NCBI GenBank assembly: GCA_963930655.1
Contig: OZ005604.1
Span: forward strand, 18,362,001-18,426,000
Direction of reading: 5' to 3'
DNA from: Myrica gale
Lineage: Eukaryota > Streptophyta > Magnoliopsida > Fagales > Myricaceae
DNA length: 64,000 nt
In this document: positions 10,401 to 22,538 of the stretch, piece after piece
Position numbering within the stretch: the first letter of the stretch is position 1
How the letters are laid out: each line of letters starts with the position of its first letter
Translations under genes and position numbers: made by a program
The notes under the pieces: generated by a model
What the model saw: the letters and a program-made list of their open reading frames with translations, nothing else
Database searches by the model: none
What the model was told of the DNA's origin: nothing

Positions 10401-13212
10401 TCGTTGTTTTGGTGCATATTTGTTGGATTTATCAAAGTACAAGAAGAAAAATAACATAAAGCAAGGAAGGCAAATGGTTGATGATGATAAAGGTGCTGGT
10501 ATGATGGTAACAATGATGTTGATTTTAATAATAGCAACTTTCATCGCTACAATGATCCTTGTTGTCATTCTGCTGATGACGAAGACTATGATCCGCGTGG
10601 TATTTAGAGTAGGATGGAGACATGATTGTTTAGTGTGTTCAGTATATTGCCTTTTCTTTTGTAAAGTACGGATGCCATAGTGGAAGCTATTATATGACTG
10701 CCAAAGGGTTGCCCGATATGCATTAACAAAGCATTTTTTACTCCTTATTTGTGTTAACGGTAATTGTGATGCTATGCTGTTTCTTTTTCATATCGCTTTT
10801 AGAATTTGGATAAATCCATCATATGGGAGGTATTAAGTTGCTTTGCGCGGTTATCTTTGGCAGATCAAGAGGTCGATTACCGTGGGAGTTATTGGTCTGC
10901 CAAATGTTGGCAAGAGTAGTCTTATTAATAGTTTGAAGAGGTGCCATGTTGTCAATGTTGGTGCGACTCCTGGGTTAACAAGATCAATGCAAGAAGTTCA
11001 CTTGGACAAGGACGTCAAATTGTTGGACTGCCCTGGTGTTATAATGCTTAGATCTGGAGGAAATGGTGCATCTATAGCTCTTCGAAATTGCAAAAGAATT
11101 GAGAAGCTGGATGATCCAATTGGTCCAGGTGAGTGAGCTCATCCATCCTTTTGAGTTGGTTTATCTGCTGTTCTGCTCAAGTGCCTTTTAATGTGGTTCA
11201 GTACATAATTAATTATACACCATCTCTGCCCTTGATTTGTTTTTTTTTTTCTTTTTCCTCTTCTTTTCCCCCTTTTGGGGAGGGAGGAGCTGGGGGTTTG
11301 AATCTTTGTGGAGTTTAGGGGAGGGTTAGATTTGACAACATTTAGATGGTAGTCTATTGCCCTTTTATTAAGCTGGGGGCTGGGATTTGGTGGAGTTCAG
11401 ATGGTGGTTTTCAATAGCTATAATTGGATCCCATAAGTCGAAGTTAAGATGGGAGATTCCCAGCAGTCGCCATCACTTAAAAATAAAATCAATATTGTGT
11501 CTGCCATCCAACTTAGTTTTTGAATCTAGGACCATTTTGCCAGGAATATTTCTTAATTCCATCAGCACTTGCCATCACTTTATATTTTGGCTCCCCTGCT
11601 GGTGGGGGGAGAGTGATTGATTCTGGGACGGTAGAGCTTTACCTCTTATGGAGTAGTCTATGGGCCCCAAATGACATCCATGGGACCACTTGAAAAAGAA
11701 AGGGTATTCATATGCGTCTGTACTCTAGTATGAATCAAGCTTGCTTATAGGTTTGTTTTGTGGCAGGAATTTAATTGTTTATTTGTCCCTAGCTAAAACA
11801 AATTCATGTTGAGCGATTTATCTTTGCACCACAAGACAAAATAATGGATAAAAAAATGCCGGTTCATATCTGTCTTGGAATGAGTATTTTGGATCGTTGA
11901 GGCTTCCATTCTTATCATTGTTATTTTATTCTCAGTAATCTGGAAGTATACACAGGATTTTTAGCTTGTTTCATTGATTGAGTTCTATGCTGATTACCAA
12001 CTGACCTTGTCTCTTCTGTGCAGTGAAGGAAATTCTAAAGCTTTGCCCAGCCAAAATGTTGGTAACTCTGTACAAGCTCCCTAGCTTTGACACAGTTGAT
12101 GACTTTCTGCAAAAAGTGGCTACTGTCAGGGGTAAGCTGAAAAAGGGTGGCATTGTTGATGTTGAAGCTGCTGCAAGAATTATTCTGCATGATTGGAATG
12201 AGGGTATGTGTCTCTGGGCTTATTTTCTAAGATGTATTAGATGTACACAGACAAAGCAAAAGGAGAACCTGGGGAAAATGAAATATAAGAAGCAAACAAC
12301 AATAACTTAATATGCAAACTAATATTTAGTATTTGATTTTTTACAGGTAAGATTCCGTATTACACTATGCCCCCAACTAGGAATCAAGAAGAAACTTCAG
12401 AGGCCAAGATTGTTTCTGCGCTTGGGAAAGAGTTTAACATCAATGAGGTTTATGACAATGAATCTTCATTCATTGGAAGCCTCAAGTCTGTCGATGATCT
12501 CGATCCTGTTGAAGTTCCTCCCAGTTGCCCTCTCAATTTCGATGAGAACATGCTAGAGGTTGGTGATGTCTTTAGTATCTTCCGAGTTTTGAGCATCCTT
12601 TTTTGGTTTTGGGCTGTCAATTGATGTTAGGTGCTCCAAATCTCCCTCACCTAAAAAGAAAACCCCACATTGTTTAAATCTCTAATATTTCATTGAAGAA
12701 CAAAAAAATCTGAACAGGAACATTACTAAATCTGTCTGGAACTTAATCCTAATGGGAGGTTTCAGTTTCCTTGGTTTTTGAAGTACAGGCAACTAATTTG
12801 TTAAGTTCTAACCCTTCTCTGCATTTTTATGCATTAGAATGATGAAGAACCAAAACCATCTACCCGAGGAGGTGAAGACCTCAAAGACATGGCTGAGGAT
12901 GGCGACGACGAATCCATGGCATGTGAAGAAGATGAAGCAGGTAAGAAAAAGGGAAAAACTGCTACTAGCAGGCAGAATGAGAAGCTATATGCAGATGAAA
13001 GTATACTGAATACGAAGATGAAGAAAGCTGAGAAGAAAAGAAGGAAAAAAGCTGAGAAACCAATCTCAGAAACTGCAATGGATGATGACTATGACTTCAA
13101 AGTGGATTATGTCAAGAAAGGATTTTCGATGAATGCTGATGATGGCATCGAGGATGGGGATGATGATGATGCCAATCATATAATTGATGAGATAGTTATG
13201 TCTGATAAGTGA
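7403..13212 (+). CDS. NSN1: Nucleostemin-like GTPase NSN1 (nucleolar, circularly permuted G domain)
   Basis: Nine exons: 7403-7421, 7527-7771, 9016-9145, 9261-9434, 9777-9994, 10864-11128, 12024-12203, 12347-12558, 12838-13212. Every junction is GT-AG and the frame is continuous, giving 605 aa, a normal length for plant NSN1. The start follows from the conserved MVKKSKK-like beginning in a 19-nt first exon. The basic N-terminus (residues 1-90) contains [10 protein letters not shown] and [13 protein letters not shown], nucleolar targeting and coiled-coil sequence. G motifs occur in the permuted order of the YlqF/nucleostemin family: DARDP (157-161), NKID (187-190), P-loop GLPNVGKS (273-280), DCPG (317-320). 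The last exon encodes an acidic and Lys-rich tail. Family role: a nucleolar GTPase in 60S ribosomal subunit maturation and stem-cell growth control. All G motifs are intact, so the gene is probably active. Confidence 0.96.
9995..10863 (+). other. NSN1 intron 5 with coding-like unidentified segment
   Basis: This 869-bp intron contains an open stretch at 10291-10497 ([20 protein letters not shown], then [18 protein letters not shown]) in one frame. A second frame at about 10512-10607 reads [18 protein letters not shown] and ends [10 protein letters not shown] before a stop. The composition looks more protein-like than random intron, but I recognise no family. It may be an old captured or inserted gene fragment. 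Confidence 0.3.
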
Positions 13213-14840
13213 GGGAGGAGGGAGGGGGCAAACCCATCAGGCGTTCTCTTCTAGTGTACGGCATGTGTTATTTTTATGCTTTGGCGAGATTCGAGATCTC
13301 TTGTACGACATTTACGCGGAAATATTACCTCTACAAGTTGTATGAGAGGACCAGTTATGAGGTCTATGAATTAGCTATTTATTTACTTCTTTTTTTCAAT
13401 CTTCTGGAAAAGGATCTCGGCCCATCTTCCCCCCCTCCCCCCCCCCCCCCCCCTAAGGCAAATTAGGGGAGCAGGACAGTTGACCCCCTGATCTACCACT
13501 CCACAAAGGGAGGAGGTGTCATCTTGAGTGGTGTTAATAGTAGTTTCACATGTCCTCCAATAGGTTACCAAATAAAATGATTGGTTTCTTATTGCAAACT
13601 CGCTTTTCATCACCAATTAACATGTACATCTTTGGCGAAAACATTAAGCTTCTAATTGGTGCATTTTAACTACCCGACAATTACTTCCTTAGCCCCCAGC
13701 AACTTATTAGCATTCAAGGTCTACAGTACTTAACATGCCTGTCAAGATAAATGGATCGAGAATGATCATTTTTTAAGATTCCATATTCATTTTAAACTCT
13801 CTGGGTGCATTTAGAAGGAGGCAGAGGAAGGGTAAAGTTGCACTGCATCTTCTAAATCTAAGATTTGTAAAGTTGTTTTTTTTTTGAGCAAATACTAGAA
13901 GATATTATAAAACCAGAACAAAGACAAAAATACGTAAACAACTTTCTTGGCTCAAGGAGAAGGCGCATTATGACGGTCAGAGAAACGAATAATCTGAACT
14001 ACAGAGTAATTGAAGTTAGATGAGAGTGAGCCCGAGGTTAACTAACTTAAGTTTTGACTGGTACTATAAACACTTTTATTATGGCTATAAGAACCCCAAT
14101 GAATTTTTTCAACTAACTTAATACATTTGCTAAATTGGGGGTCTAAAGATTCAGAAAATTTAAAATGTCTAAGCCAAGTCCCAACACAACAAGAACCCAT
14201 GCGATCCATCTAAATCTCGATCAATCCAGATAATTTAGATTTCTCGTCCAATCTAAATGACTCAGATGATAGATCCAAGAGCACCAATTGTTGTTCCATT
14301 TTGTTTTAAGTTCAAGCTGCGATGATAGTCACTCACAACTGTCACATGAAGGTTACGAAGTAGTTTATCTTTTCAGACTCACATCAAAGTGTAAACCAAA
14401 TAAAAAGCTTTTGTCCAGGGCGTTTCTTCTCATTTTCTCCTCTCATCCATTAAAATTATGGTCCACATGCTCTGAGCTCCCCTCAAAAGAAAAAAGGAAA
14501 GGAAAAAGGGCATGAAGGATTCCCAACTGTCTAGTAGGAACAACATTCAAACTGCATTTTGAACTAGATTATACATACATGTTGCGCTGGTAGGACCACG
14601 AATTCCCTGTGAATGGCTGCATGCAACTGAGTTCATATAGTACTTTCTACGGGGTATTAATTAATTCTATTATGGAATGGATGTACTGAGGACTGGAGGT
14701 TTCTAGTAATTCGAATCAGCAATTTTTTGTTCCCTAATTACCATGGCAGCGGATCTTGGTTAGATAAACATACCATTAATACCCTTAACCGACAAATATT
14801 CCTTTGTTTATCGAGTTACTATATGTCGAGAGACCGAAAG
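13213..14840. other. Intergenic region between NSN1 and plantacyanin
   Basis: No supported gene. It contains a C-rich tract at about 13431-13455 (C runs after CTTCC), which makes spurious Pro-rich or Gly-rich open frames on both strands. The open frames at 13209-13466, 13383-13616 and 14288-14515 show no domain and are discounted. It presumably holds the 3' UTR of NSN1 and the plantacyanin promoter. Confidence 0.6.
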
Positions 14841-14844
14841 CCTC

Positions 14845-14852
14845 TATATAAA
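14845..14852 (+). promoter_or_regulatory. TATA box of the plantacyanin gene
   Basis: TATATAAA lies about 110 bp before the ATG at 14962, a normal spacing for a plant core promoter with an 80-bp leader. It is the best TATA match in the upstream region. Confidence 0.6.
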
Positions 14853-14961
14853 GCAACAAATATGCAGCCTGTTCCTTGAATCTCTGCGTCCAACTCCTAA
14901 TACAGGCCGGGATACATTCTCATCTGTTTTCTGGTCCTCGATCGTCTTAATTACTTCCAAA

Positions 14962-15473
14962 ATGAATTCCCGAAGAGTATGCGGTGCTAATATTCTACTT
15001 GCCATCACTCTCCTCCTCACTCTGTACTCACTTCCCTCCGTATCTGCTCGACCTACTGTACATACTGTAGGCGGTGATTATGGCTGGACTTTTGACGTCA
15101 GAAAATGGACCAAAGGGAAGAAGTTCAAGGCCGGAGATATACTCTGTAAGAACTTACGATCGAAACCCATTTGCATATATTGGTTTTCTTTTTTCTTTTT
15201 TCGCTTTGCAGGCATTCAGTCAGTACTGTTTCAACTTCTTGTCTGTGTTCTCGTGTTGCAGCTTTCAACTACGATCCGTCATTCCACAATGTGGTAGTTG
15301 TTGATGTCCACGGCTATAGAACTTGCACTGCGTCTTCTAAATCTAAGCTATACAGGAGTGGAAAGGATCGACTGAAATTGTTGAAGGGACGGCATTACTT
15401 CATCTGCAACATCCCTGGCCATTGCGAGGAGGGAATGAAAATAGAAGTTGATGTTCTCGGGAACACGAAGTAA
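14962..15473 (+). CDS. Plantacyanin (basic blue copper protein)
   Basis: Two exons, 14962-15145 and 15262-15473, join through a GT-AG intron of 116 bp to give 131 aa. Residues 1-29 form a signal peptide (hydrophobic LLAITLLLTLYSLPSVSA). The mature domain starts RPTVHTVGGDYGW, the usual opening of phytocyanins. All type-1 copper ligands are present: His70 (SFHNV), Cys110 (FICNIPGHC), His115 and the axial Met120 that separates plantacyanins and uclacyanins from stellacyanins. Cys83 and Cys116 can form the conserved disulphide. There is no Pro-rich stalk or GPI signal, so it is a small secreted plantacyanin. Family members act in the apoplast in redox or signalling roles in reproductive tissue. 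The single intron after the GDIL segment is the normal family position. Confidence 0.95.
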
Positions 15474-16329
15474 TGCAGCTTAACACCTGGTCTCTAAAGA
15501 AAGGGAAAAACTCAAAAAAAAAAAAAACCAAAAAAAGACTCAGTTCGATTTTCAGAATAAGATATTCAGCAGCTGTAGTGTGCTATTACCACGTTTAGAG
15601 ACGAAAGAATGGAAGATTCCGCTATATGATCGCGTCTACTTAACTGCATTCTATTCTGGCGTTTTCGATCTAATACCTCGATATATAATTTTAAATATTG
15701 TGATGAGTTGTTGAAGCTATTGAGACAGCTCACAAGTGTCAGGATTCTTCCTGATCTATTAATGTTTGATTTTTCCCTCTTTTCTTTTCCTAGAATAATT
15801 AATACAAAAAACTGCCACAACGTCGGTGTCCCAAATATCCATGCCCACCCAGCCTTTGTTCTTTTTTCAATATATAAGCCCTACCTTCACGCCCTACCTT
15901 CACTACAAAGAAGGGTCGATCTCTCCCACCAATCATTTGATTTGATGCTAATTGCCAAATTAGTACCGAGAAGAGTCGATCGTGAGGTTTACAACTCACC
16001 TCTTCCATTTTGTTAAGGACCCATGAACAAACCGTTCCTTTTTTTATTTTTTTTTATCAAGTACTTTAGTTTAATTAATTTGTATTATATATTGTGAGCT
16101 AGTTTGTGCCTAATTAGTTCGTACATCAATCGTTTTCAAGCGCGTAAATTAAAGATTACATTACTTTAACGTGGAGTGATCAATGGGCGCTAGAGAGTGA
16201 TAATAAGCTATTTGGACGTTGTACTCGAAAGATTGTTCTGATATATTAAGATGATATTTGGTAATGAAGAATTTTTAACTTTTTAAGAAAATTTAACGGG
16301 AACATATAAAATATACATGCTGGCCGTGA
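15474..16329. other. Intergenic region after plantacyanin
   Basis: An A-run at about 15514-15535 lies in the likely 3' UTR. The open frames at 15566-16016 on both strands overlap each other, have no recognisable domain and are discounted. I see nothing else. Confidence 0.5.
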
Positions 16330-16651
16330 TCCTCGTAAATTTTATACAGAAGGTTGTATTACGACAGAAAGAATCTGATGCTGAGCTGTATTCATCTAGT
16401 CAGACTTCGTCTAGTCAGCGTTATTCTTCTGGAACGAATTCTTCTTCAGTTTCTTGTGCTGTTACGTAGCTTTCTTTTGTACAAAGTTTGTTAGAGGCCC
16501 TTCTGGTCTTTTCTCAGTTTGTTGGGATTCTTTCTTTTCGATATATATTGTACTCTGTTCTCGCCGAGCTTCAAGGCAATTGAATATACAATACAACTTT
16601 ACACATTTTCTCTTCTTCTTCGCCGAGTTCTTTGTTTTACCAGACTTTACA
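16330..16651 (+). repeat. Copia-type LTR fragment in plus orientation
   Basis: The sequence ends with a typical copia LTR 3' part containing GTACTCTGTTCTCGCCGAGC and ATACAATACAACTTTACACA, finishing in ...CTTTACA at 16651. It is followed at once by TGGTATCAGAGGC (16652-16664), the primer-binding site complementary to the 3' end of tRNA-Met. The 5' boundary is not certain. The last ~75 bp plus the primer site recur in reverse orientation at 19339-19423. Confidence 0.65.
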
Positions 16652-16699
16652 TGGTATCAGAGGCAAACCAGCGGAATAACCCAAAGGATGTTGCATGTA

Positions 16700-19423
16700 A
16701 ACTTCTTCCTCTAATGTTCCATGGAGGGAGGCATTGTGCACATCAAATTGATGGAGAAACCATCATTTCACAGCAGCAATAGCAAGTAATAAGCGAACGG
16801 TGACAAGCTTGGCAACAAGAGAAAATGTCTCGTGATAATCAATTCCTTCACGTTGAGTGTAACCCTTAGCCACTAATTTGGCCTTGTAACGCTCAATGCT
16901 CCCATCAGAATTATATTTAATTTTGTAGACCCATTTGCAACCGATTGACACTTTTCCGGGAGGAAGATCAGTTAAAGTCCAAGTGTGATTTGACTCCAGG
17001 GCATCTAACTCAGAGGTCATGGCATTACGCCAGTGAGGATCACGTACTGCTTCATGATAAAATGCAGGTTCTATATGGGAAGAGAGAGAAGTGGTGAAAG
17101 CTTTAAACGAAGGAGACAATTTAATGATAAGAGATAACGTGAGAAAGAGGAAAAGGAGTACCTGTGTAAGTCTTGGAAACCGAATGGGAAAGGGGGTTAA
17201 CCGAGGCCTGTTGACAGCGAAAATCTTGCAAAAACTGAGGAGCTGACTGTGTACGAGTGGATCTGCGAAGAGGTGGAGGTACTAGTGGAATTAGATGGTC
17301 CAGTGGGAGAAGAACTAGTGGAAGTAGTTGGTCCAATGGGCAATGGAGAGGAACTAGAGGAGATATGGGTAATGGGGGGATCCGGGTCTGATGGTAAAGG
17401 ACAAGGTGAATCAATAGTTGGAGTAGGTGATGGACTAAGATGTGAAGTTTGCGGTAGGACATGTGATGGTGTGTAAGAGAGGATGTCAGGTAGTGGGTTA
17501 GTGTAGACAAAAGGATGAGAAGATGGTTCACGTGAGGGGTAATTTGAATGGAGAGGAAATATTGTTTCATGGAAAACAATAATATTTCGGGAAATAAAAA
17601 TGGTTCGGGTGGTTAAATCTAAGAGCTTATACCCCTTAATTCCGAAAGGATACCCAATAAAAATACAAGTTCTATACACCCAAATACTCTTAAATGATCA
17701 TAAGAGGGTGGAGTTTTAAATAGAATCTCAAAAGGTGAAAGATTTGATAGTAAGGGAGTGGGGAGACAGTTTATAAGGTAAGTAGCTGTCATAATGCAAT
17801 CATTCCAATATTTTAAGGATATGCCAGATTGAAACCTAAGGGACCTAGTTACCCTTAAGAGGTGCTGATGTTTACGTTCAACTACACCATTTTGCTCATG
17901 TGTTTCTACATAAGTACGTTGGTGAATTATTCCCTTTTCTGCATAAAATTCAGGAAGATGAAATTCAAGGCCGTTATCACTCCTAATGGTCTTAATTTTG
18001 ACAGCAAATTGTGTTTCAACTAAAGCAACAAAAGCTTTGAGACAAGACTGAGCATCAGACTTTCTTTTTAACATATGTCCAAATACACCGTGGCAAATCC
18101 TCAACAAAAGTTAGAAAATATTTACTTCCATCATATGCTGTGACAGAACAAGGTCCCCATAGATCAACATGTATAAGCTCAAAAAGAGAAGAGGAAATAC
18201 GTGTACTATCAGGAAAATGAAGTTTTCGTTGCTTAGCTAATGGGCAAATAGGACAAAGAAAATGTTGTAATGAAGGAGAAGTGACGGTAGGATCATGGAT
18301 AAGTTTTGACCGAGAAGGAGAAGGGTGTCCTAGGCGGAAGTGCCATAAATCAAACGGAGAACAATCTGTGGCTTAAGTTGCTTGAGATGAAAAATTGGAT
18401 CTGGTGCGATATTTGGGCAGCAGGTCAGCAAAGTCTTCAGGTGAGACATCCTTAGTTTGCAGATAGTACAACCCTTGAATAACCTCACCCTTCCCAATCG
18501 TCTTCCAAGATGCAAGGTCCTGTATAAAACACAAAGTGGGTAGAAAAATGAGACAACGATGAATTTGCTCAGAAAGTTTTCTTGCAGATAGAAGATTAAA
18601 ATTGAACGATGGTACACATAAAACATTCTGCAAAGAAATAAAAATTATTTAGTTTAACAGTCCCAATATGGGTGACTGAAACAACCTCACCATTTGGTAG
18701 ACGAATAGAGTAATTTGCTGTAGAAGTAACGTGAGACAAGAAGGAAACATTACAGACCATATGGTATGTAGCTCCAGAATCAATTATCTAAGGAATAGTC
18801 ATGGCTGTGTGTGAAGTGTAATTTCTGGCAGACAAACATATGGAAATACCGGACATGATTGGAATTTGTTTGGAGGCAGTCTGAACAATATTGGCAGAAT
18901 GAGAAGCAGCCGACGGATCCTTAGCTTTGAGTAAGGCCATGATCTCTTTGTATTGCCCTTTGGTTAAAGACATGGAGCTGTCATTATCCTCCTCAGAGTT
19001 GGTCAAGGGCTGGCTGGACACTTGATTCACGACAACTTTACTTTTGCCAAAAAACTTATGGCTTGGTGGGTATCCGTGTAACCTATAACACCGGTCCATA
19101 GTATGACCCTTCATGCTACAATGGTTGCAAGTAGGTGGGGCGGCATTGTGTGCCTTGAAGCATTTTTCAAAAACATGTCCAGTCATTTGACAATGACTGC
19201 AATATGGTTTCTCCTTCTTAAAATTGCCGCCGGGTTTGTGACAGCAATATGGTTTGCAATATGATCGGTCATGTTTGTGAGTGGATTGGTGGATTTCAAG
19301 AGTTTGGCAACTTCATCTTTTTCATTCGCCATGGAAAGCCTCTGATACCATGTAAAGTCTGGTAAAACAAAGAACTCGGCGAAGAAGAAGAGAAAATGTG
19401 TAAAGTTGTATTGTATATTGTAA
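16700..19423 (-). mobile_element. Truncated Ty1/copia retrotransposon, minus strand
   Basis: Read on the minus strand from the right: remnant 5' LTR end (19423-19351), tRNA-Met primer site (19350-19339), gag start MANEKDEVAKLL (about 19332), zinc knuckle CNHCSMKGHTMDRC of CX2CX4HX4C form (about 19125-19084), protease and pre-integrase region (18633-18330), integrase (18107-17619), connection domain (17679-17121) and the first part of reverse transcriptase (17119-16710). Order and motifs are those of copia. The RT finger and palm start are present, but the element stops shortly after the region corresponding to [11 protein letters not shown]. The YVDD box, RNase H and a 3' LTR are absent. It abuts a plus-strand LTR and gag start at about 16700. 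Confidence 0.88.
16710..19332 (-). pseudogene. Copia gag-pol polyprotein pseudogene
   Basis: Domains are recognisable but split over several frames. The gag knuckle segment is 19186-18788. The GAG-pre-integrase segment (NVLCVPSFNFNLLSARKL) is 18633-18373. The integrase segment is 18107-17619, with the second catalytic Asp in IRSDNGLEF and the Glu in NGVVERKHQ. The RT segment is 17119-16763, with [20 protein letters not shown] and [16 protein letters not shown]. An in-frame TGA follows AIAAVK, after which [12 protein letters not shown] continues to about 16710. The 17.1-17.6 kb linker is Ser/Thr/Pro-rich, as is normal between integrase and RT. Confidence 0.85.
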
Positions 19424-19992
19424 AGAAAAGGTTGTATGCATGGCTGAGCGCTGAACTGCATACAGATTTTTCAATGCTTGAGACATTGAAGGAATTTGCT
19501 ATAACAAAAAGGATTTTTTTTTTTCAACATTAATCTGATCTCCGATACATATATCCCTCCCTCCCTCCCTTACCTTTGTTGTTCTATCTGTAGCTCTGTG
19601 ATCTTAGTTGTCTCAATGTAAGAAAATAGCGTGTACAGCCTACATGCATGAGGCCTAGATCTGGAATGTCTTTTTTTTCCTGTTGGATTTATCATTGTAT
19701 TTATTATTGATAGCGTTTAATTTAAAATCAATAATTATGATGAATATTGGACCTAAAGATCGTGATGGTACTAAATATATATATAAGTCGGAACGTTAAT
19801 GCCACCACAATGCTAAAAAGATGGCGTGGTCACCATGATCTAGTTAACCTCCGGCCTCTTCTGTGCATGAAGTTATAGATCTATAAATGATCTATTTTTC
19901 TTTCATACTAACTTTCAAAGATTTATCACATTCAACGGCACTCTGTATGGCCTCCACAAACTTTAGCTAATTTAGTTCCCACCCACGTTTTG

Positions 19993-20023
<31 letters not shown>

Positions 20024-20520
20024 ACCTTCAAAACCTCCCTTCTATGTTCTCTCCATCATTTGCGGGAAGACCAAAAACTTGAAACCCGTCCTTGTTGCAT
20101 GATCTCTCCAATATTCCCCGTGTTTGTGAATTCCTTGTTTTGAAGGTTTCATGGTGGTTTTGGCATTAGGGTTTTGGTTAGCTTGCATTTACGATCTGGT
20201 AGTCCACAACCCACTTCTGATCCTTTCTTTTAAGATATAATTTAATTTACTTGGAATAAAATATTATTGTATATAGGTATATACAGTGCGAAGTTTGAAT
20301 CACGGACGCGTTTTTTTCTACAGATGGTCGGTCTTCTTTTTCATTCAAGAGCTCCATTTATTTGAGGCTTGTGTAAATAACTTATCAAGTGCATGAAATT
20401 TCTGGGAGTCGCGTTGCAGAACTGGGAATTCTGGGATCAAAGCTGCTGGGAGCTGCATAACAGAGAAAATTTGCAAGGAGTCTTGATTAGATTTTCTGCA
20501 CTTGATCATTTGTACAAGAA
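19424..20520. other. Upstream region of the kinase gene, with a CT microsatellite
   Basis: No coding sequence is supported. It contains a CCCT repeat near 19555-19571 and a (CT)n run at about 19993-20018. CT-rich tracts of this kind are common in plant 5' leaders. The kinase 5' UTR probably begins in the right part. Confidence 0.5.
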
Positions 20521-22538
20521 ATGAGTTGCTTTTCTTGTTTTTCATCGCATGAGAAGAAAGCATCTAAGAATACCAAAGGTGGAGGGAGGCAAGAGTTGCC
20601 CCCTGTTCCCCCTCGTAGAGAAGTAGCTAGTGCACAACAACCACGGCCAGGTAAGTTCACTTTCGCCTATTCCTCTTTTTTTAACTCCCTGATCCCTCCA
20701 TCCTCTATATAGAATGCCATATGTCTAGGCTTTAGAACTTTTAATCTAGGTAATTTAATATGTTTTACAATAATTGTCAGAATTGCAATGATAGCTCTGA
20801 TTGTTATGTCTTGCACAGAAAATTCCAAGCAAAAAGTCGCACCGGTTGAAACCACAGAAAAGAAGGAAGCCAACAACAACATTGCTGCGCAAACTTTCAC
20901 TTTCCGAGAATTGGCAACGGCAACAAAGAATTTTCGTCAAGAGTGTCTAATAGGTGAAGGTGGATTTGGAAGAGTTTACAAGGGAAAAATCGAGAAAGTT
21001 GCACAGGTAAAATCAGTCTTGTTTGATGGATCTCTTGCCAAGCTAGCCTTGATGGCTTCCCTTTCATACTAACTTCTAAAAGATCGATCTTCAGGAGTAC
21101 TGATCTTGTGCTAGCTTTTTTGAAGGTTGTGGCTGTGAAGCAACTTGACAGGAATGGATTGCAAGGAAACAGAGAATTTCTTGTTGAGGTTCTGATGTTG
21201 AGCCTCTTACACCACGAAAATCTAGTAAATCTGATTGGATATTGTGCAGATGGAGAGCAGAGACTTCTGGTGTACGAATACATGCCATTGGGATCTGTGG
21301 AGGACCATCTGTTTGGTACTATTTTTTGTCTCTTTCCAAAATCAACGACTATATTTATGGTTGTGTCTAGAGACTAATCTTAGATACCTAAATAAACCTC
21401 GATTTTACAGACTGAATAATTACTGGTTCATTGCACGAGTTTCTTCCTAGGAGCAGACAACCCAGTGTTTAATATGAAAAACCGAACAGTACTCCTCCCT
21501 GAATCTCGAGAGAGAAAAAAAAAAACCAAAAAGGTTGTTTTCATGCATTCTTCTCTATAATCACATCTACCCTGCATCTGTGCTGAATCACTGCTGATGG
21601 TCATCGGAAAACTAAACCACACCTTGAACTTATCAGGAACTAAATCTTGATTTTCAGATATAGCTCCAGGGCAAAAGCCATTGGATTGGTTCACAAGAAT
21701 GAAAATAGCTTTACAAGCTGCCAAGGGCCTGGAATATTTACATGATAAGGCCGATCCCCCTGTCATATATCGTGATTTGAAATCCTCAAACATCTTGCTG
21801 GACAAGGATTACAATGCGAAACTTTCTGACTTCGGATTGGCAAAGCTTGGACCGGAAGGGGATAAGTCGCACGTGTCTTCAAGGGTCATGGGAACGTATG
21901 GGTATTGTGCCCCCGAGTATCAAAGAACAGGACAAATCACAGTGAAGTCGGATGTCTACAGTTTTGGAGTTGTTCTGTTGGAGTTAATTACGGGAAGGAG
22001 AGCCATCGACAACACAAGATATACCCAGGAGCAAAATCTAGTTACTTGGGTACGTAAGTTTCTTGTTAATTCTGTCGGTTACTCTCTAAAACTTCTTTTA
22101 TATGGTCGATTTACGTAAGGCCGATTATAATACTGTGATGGACTGACGTTCTTTTCCCAGGCCCAACCTGTATTTAAGGATCCCAACAGTTACCCAGAAC
22201 TAGCCGATCCATTTCTTCATGGAGACTATCCTCTCAGAGCACTACACCAAGCAGTGGCAGTTGCAGCCATGTGTCTCCAAGAGGAGCCATGGGTTCGCCC
22301 CTTGATGACTGATGTAGTCAGTGCTCTGAGCTTCCTCGGGGAGGCTCCAGATGCAGGTACCACTTCCTACGATGATCCTTCTCCTCCATCCGATCATACT
22401 GCGACGGCTGCAAATGAGTTACTTCATGATGAAGAAAGCGTAAAGGAACGACACCGAGCTGTGGCAGAAGCCATAGAATGGGGTTCAACTTCAAGGCGCC
22501 TTAATGCATCACGGCGTGGAAGTGCTGCTTCTTTGTAA
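20521..22538 (+). CDS. Receptor-like cytoplasmic kinase, RLCK-VII (PBL27/PBS1-like)
   Basis: Five exons: 20521-20650, 20819-21006, 21126-21315, 21658-22049, 22161-22538. The frame is continuous, giving 425 aa. The kinase domain spans roughly residues 82-360: Gly loop [11 protein letters not shown] (89-99), catalytic Lys111 in VVAVKQL, YRD catalytic loop (Asp209) followed by [11 protein letters not shown] at 227-229, and the activation segment [10 protein letters not shown]. The YRD variant and the [13 protein letters not shown] lead-in are standard for RLCK-VII, so an active Ser/Thr kinase is expected. Family members relay signals from plasma-membrane immune and growth receptors. The N-terminus MSCFSCFSS has Cys3 and Cys6 for palmitoylation but no Gly2. 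The tail after the kinase is Ser-rich and charged. The acceptor of exon 3 is GAAG, less usual than CAG but needed for the frame. The nearest Arabidopsis match by memory is PBL27. Confidence 0.93.

Noticed and set aside
13209-13616. Opposed Pro-rich and Gly-rich frames after NSN1
   Set aside because: Created by the C-run around 13431-13455.
17197-17679. 160-codon minus-strand frame and its antisense plus frame (17249-17476)
   Set aside because: Both fall in the Ser/Thr/Pro-rich connection region of the copia polyprotein; the repeats make open frames on either strand.
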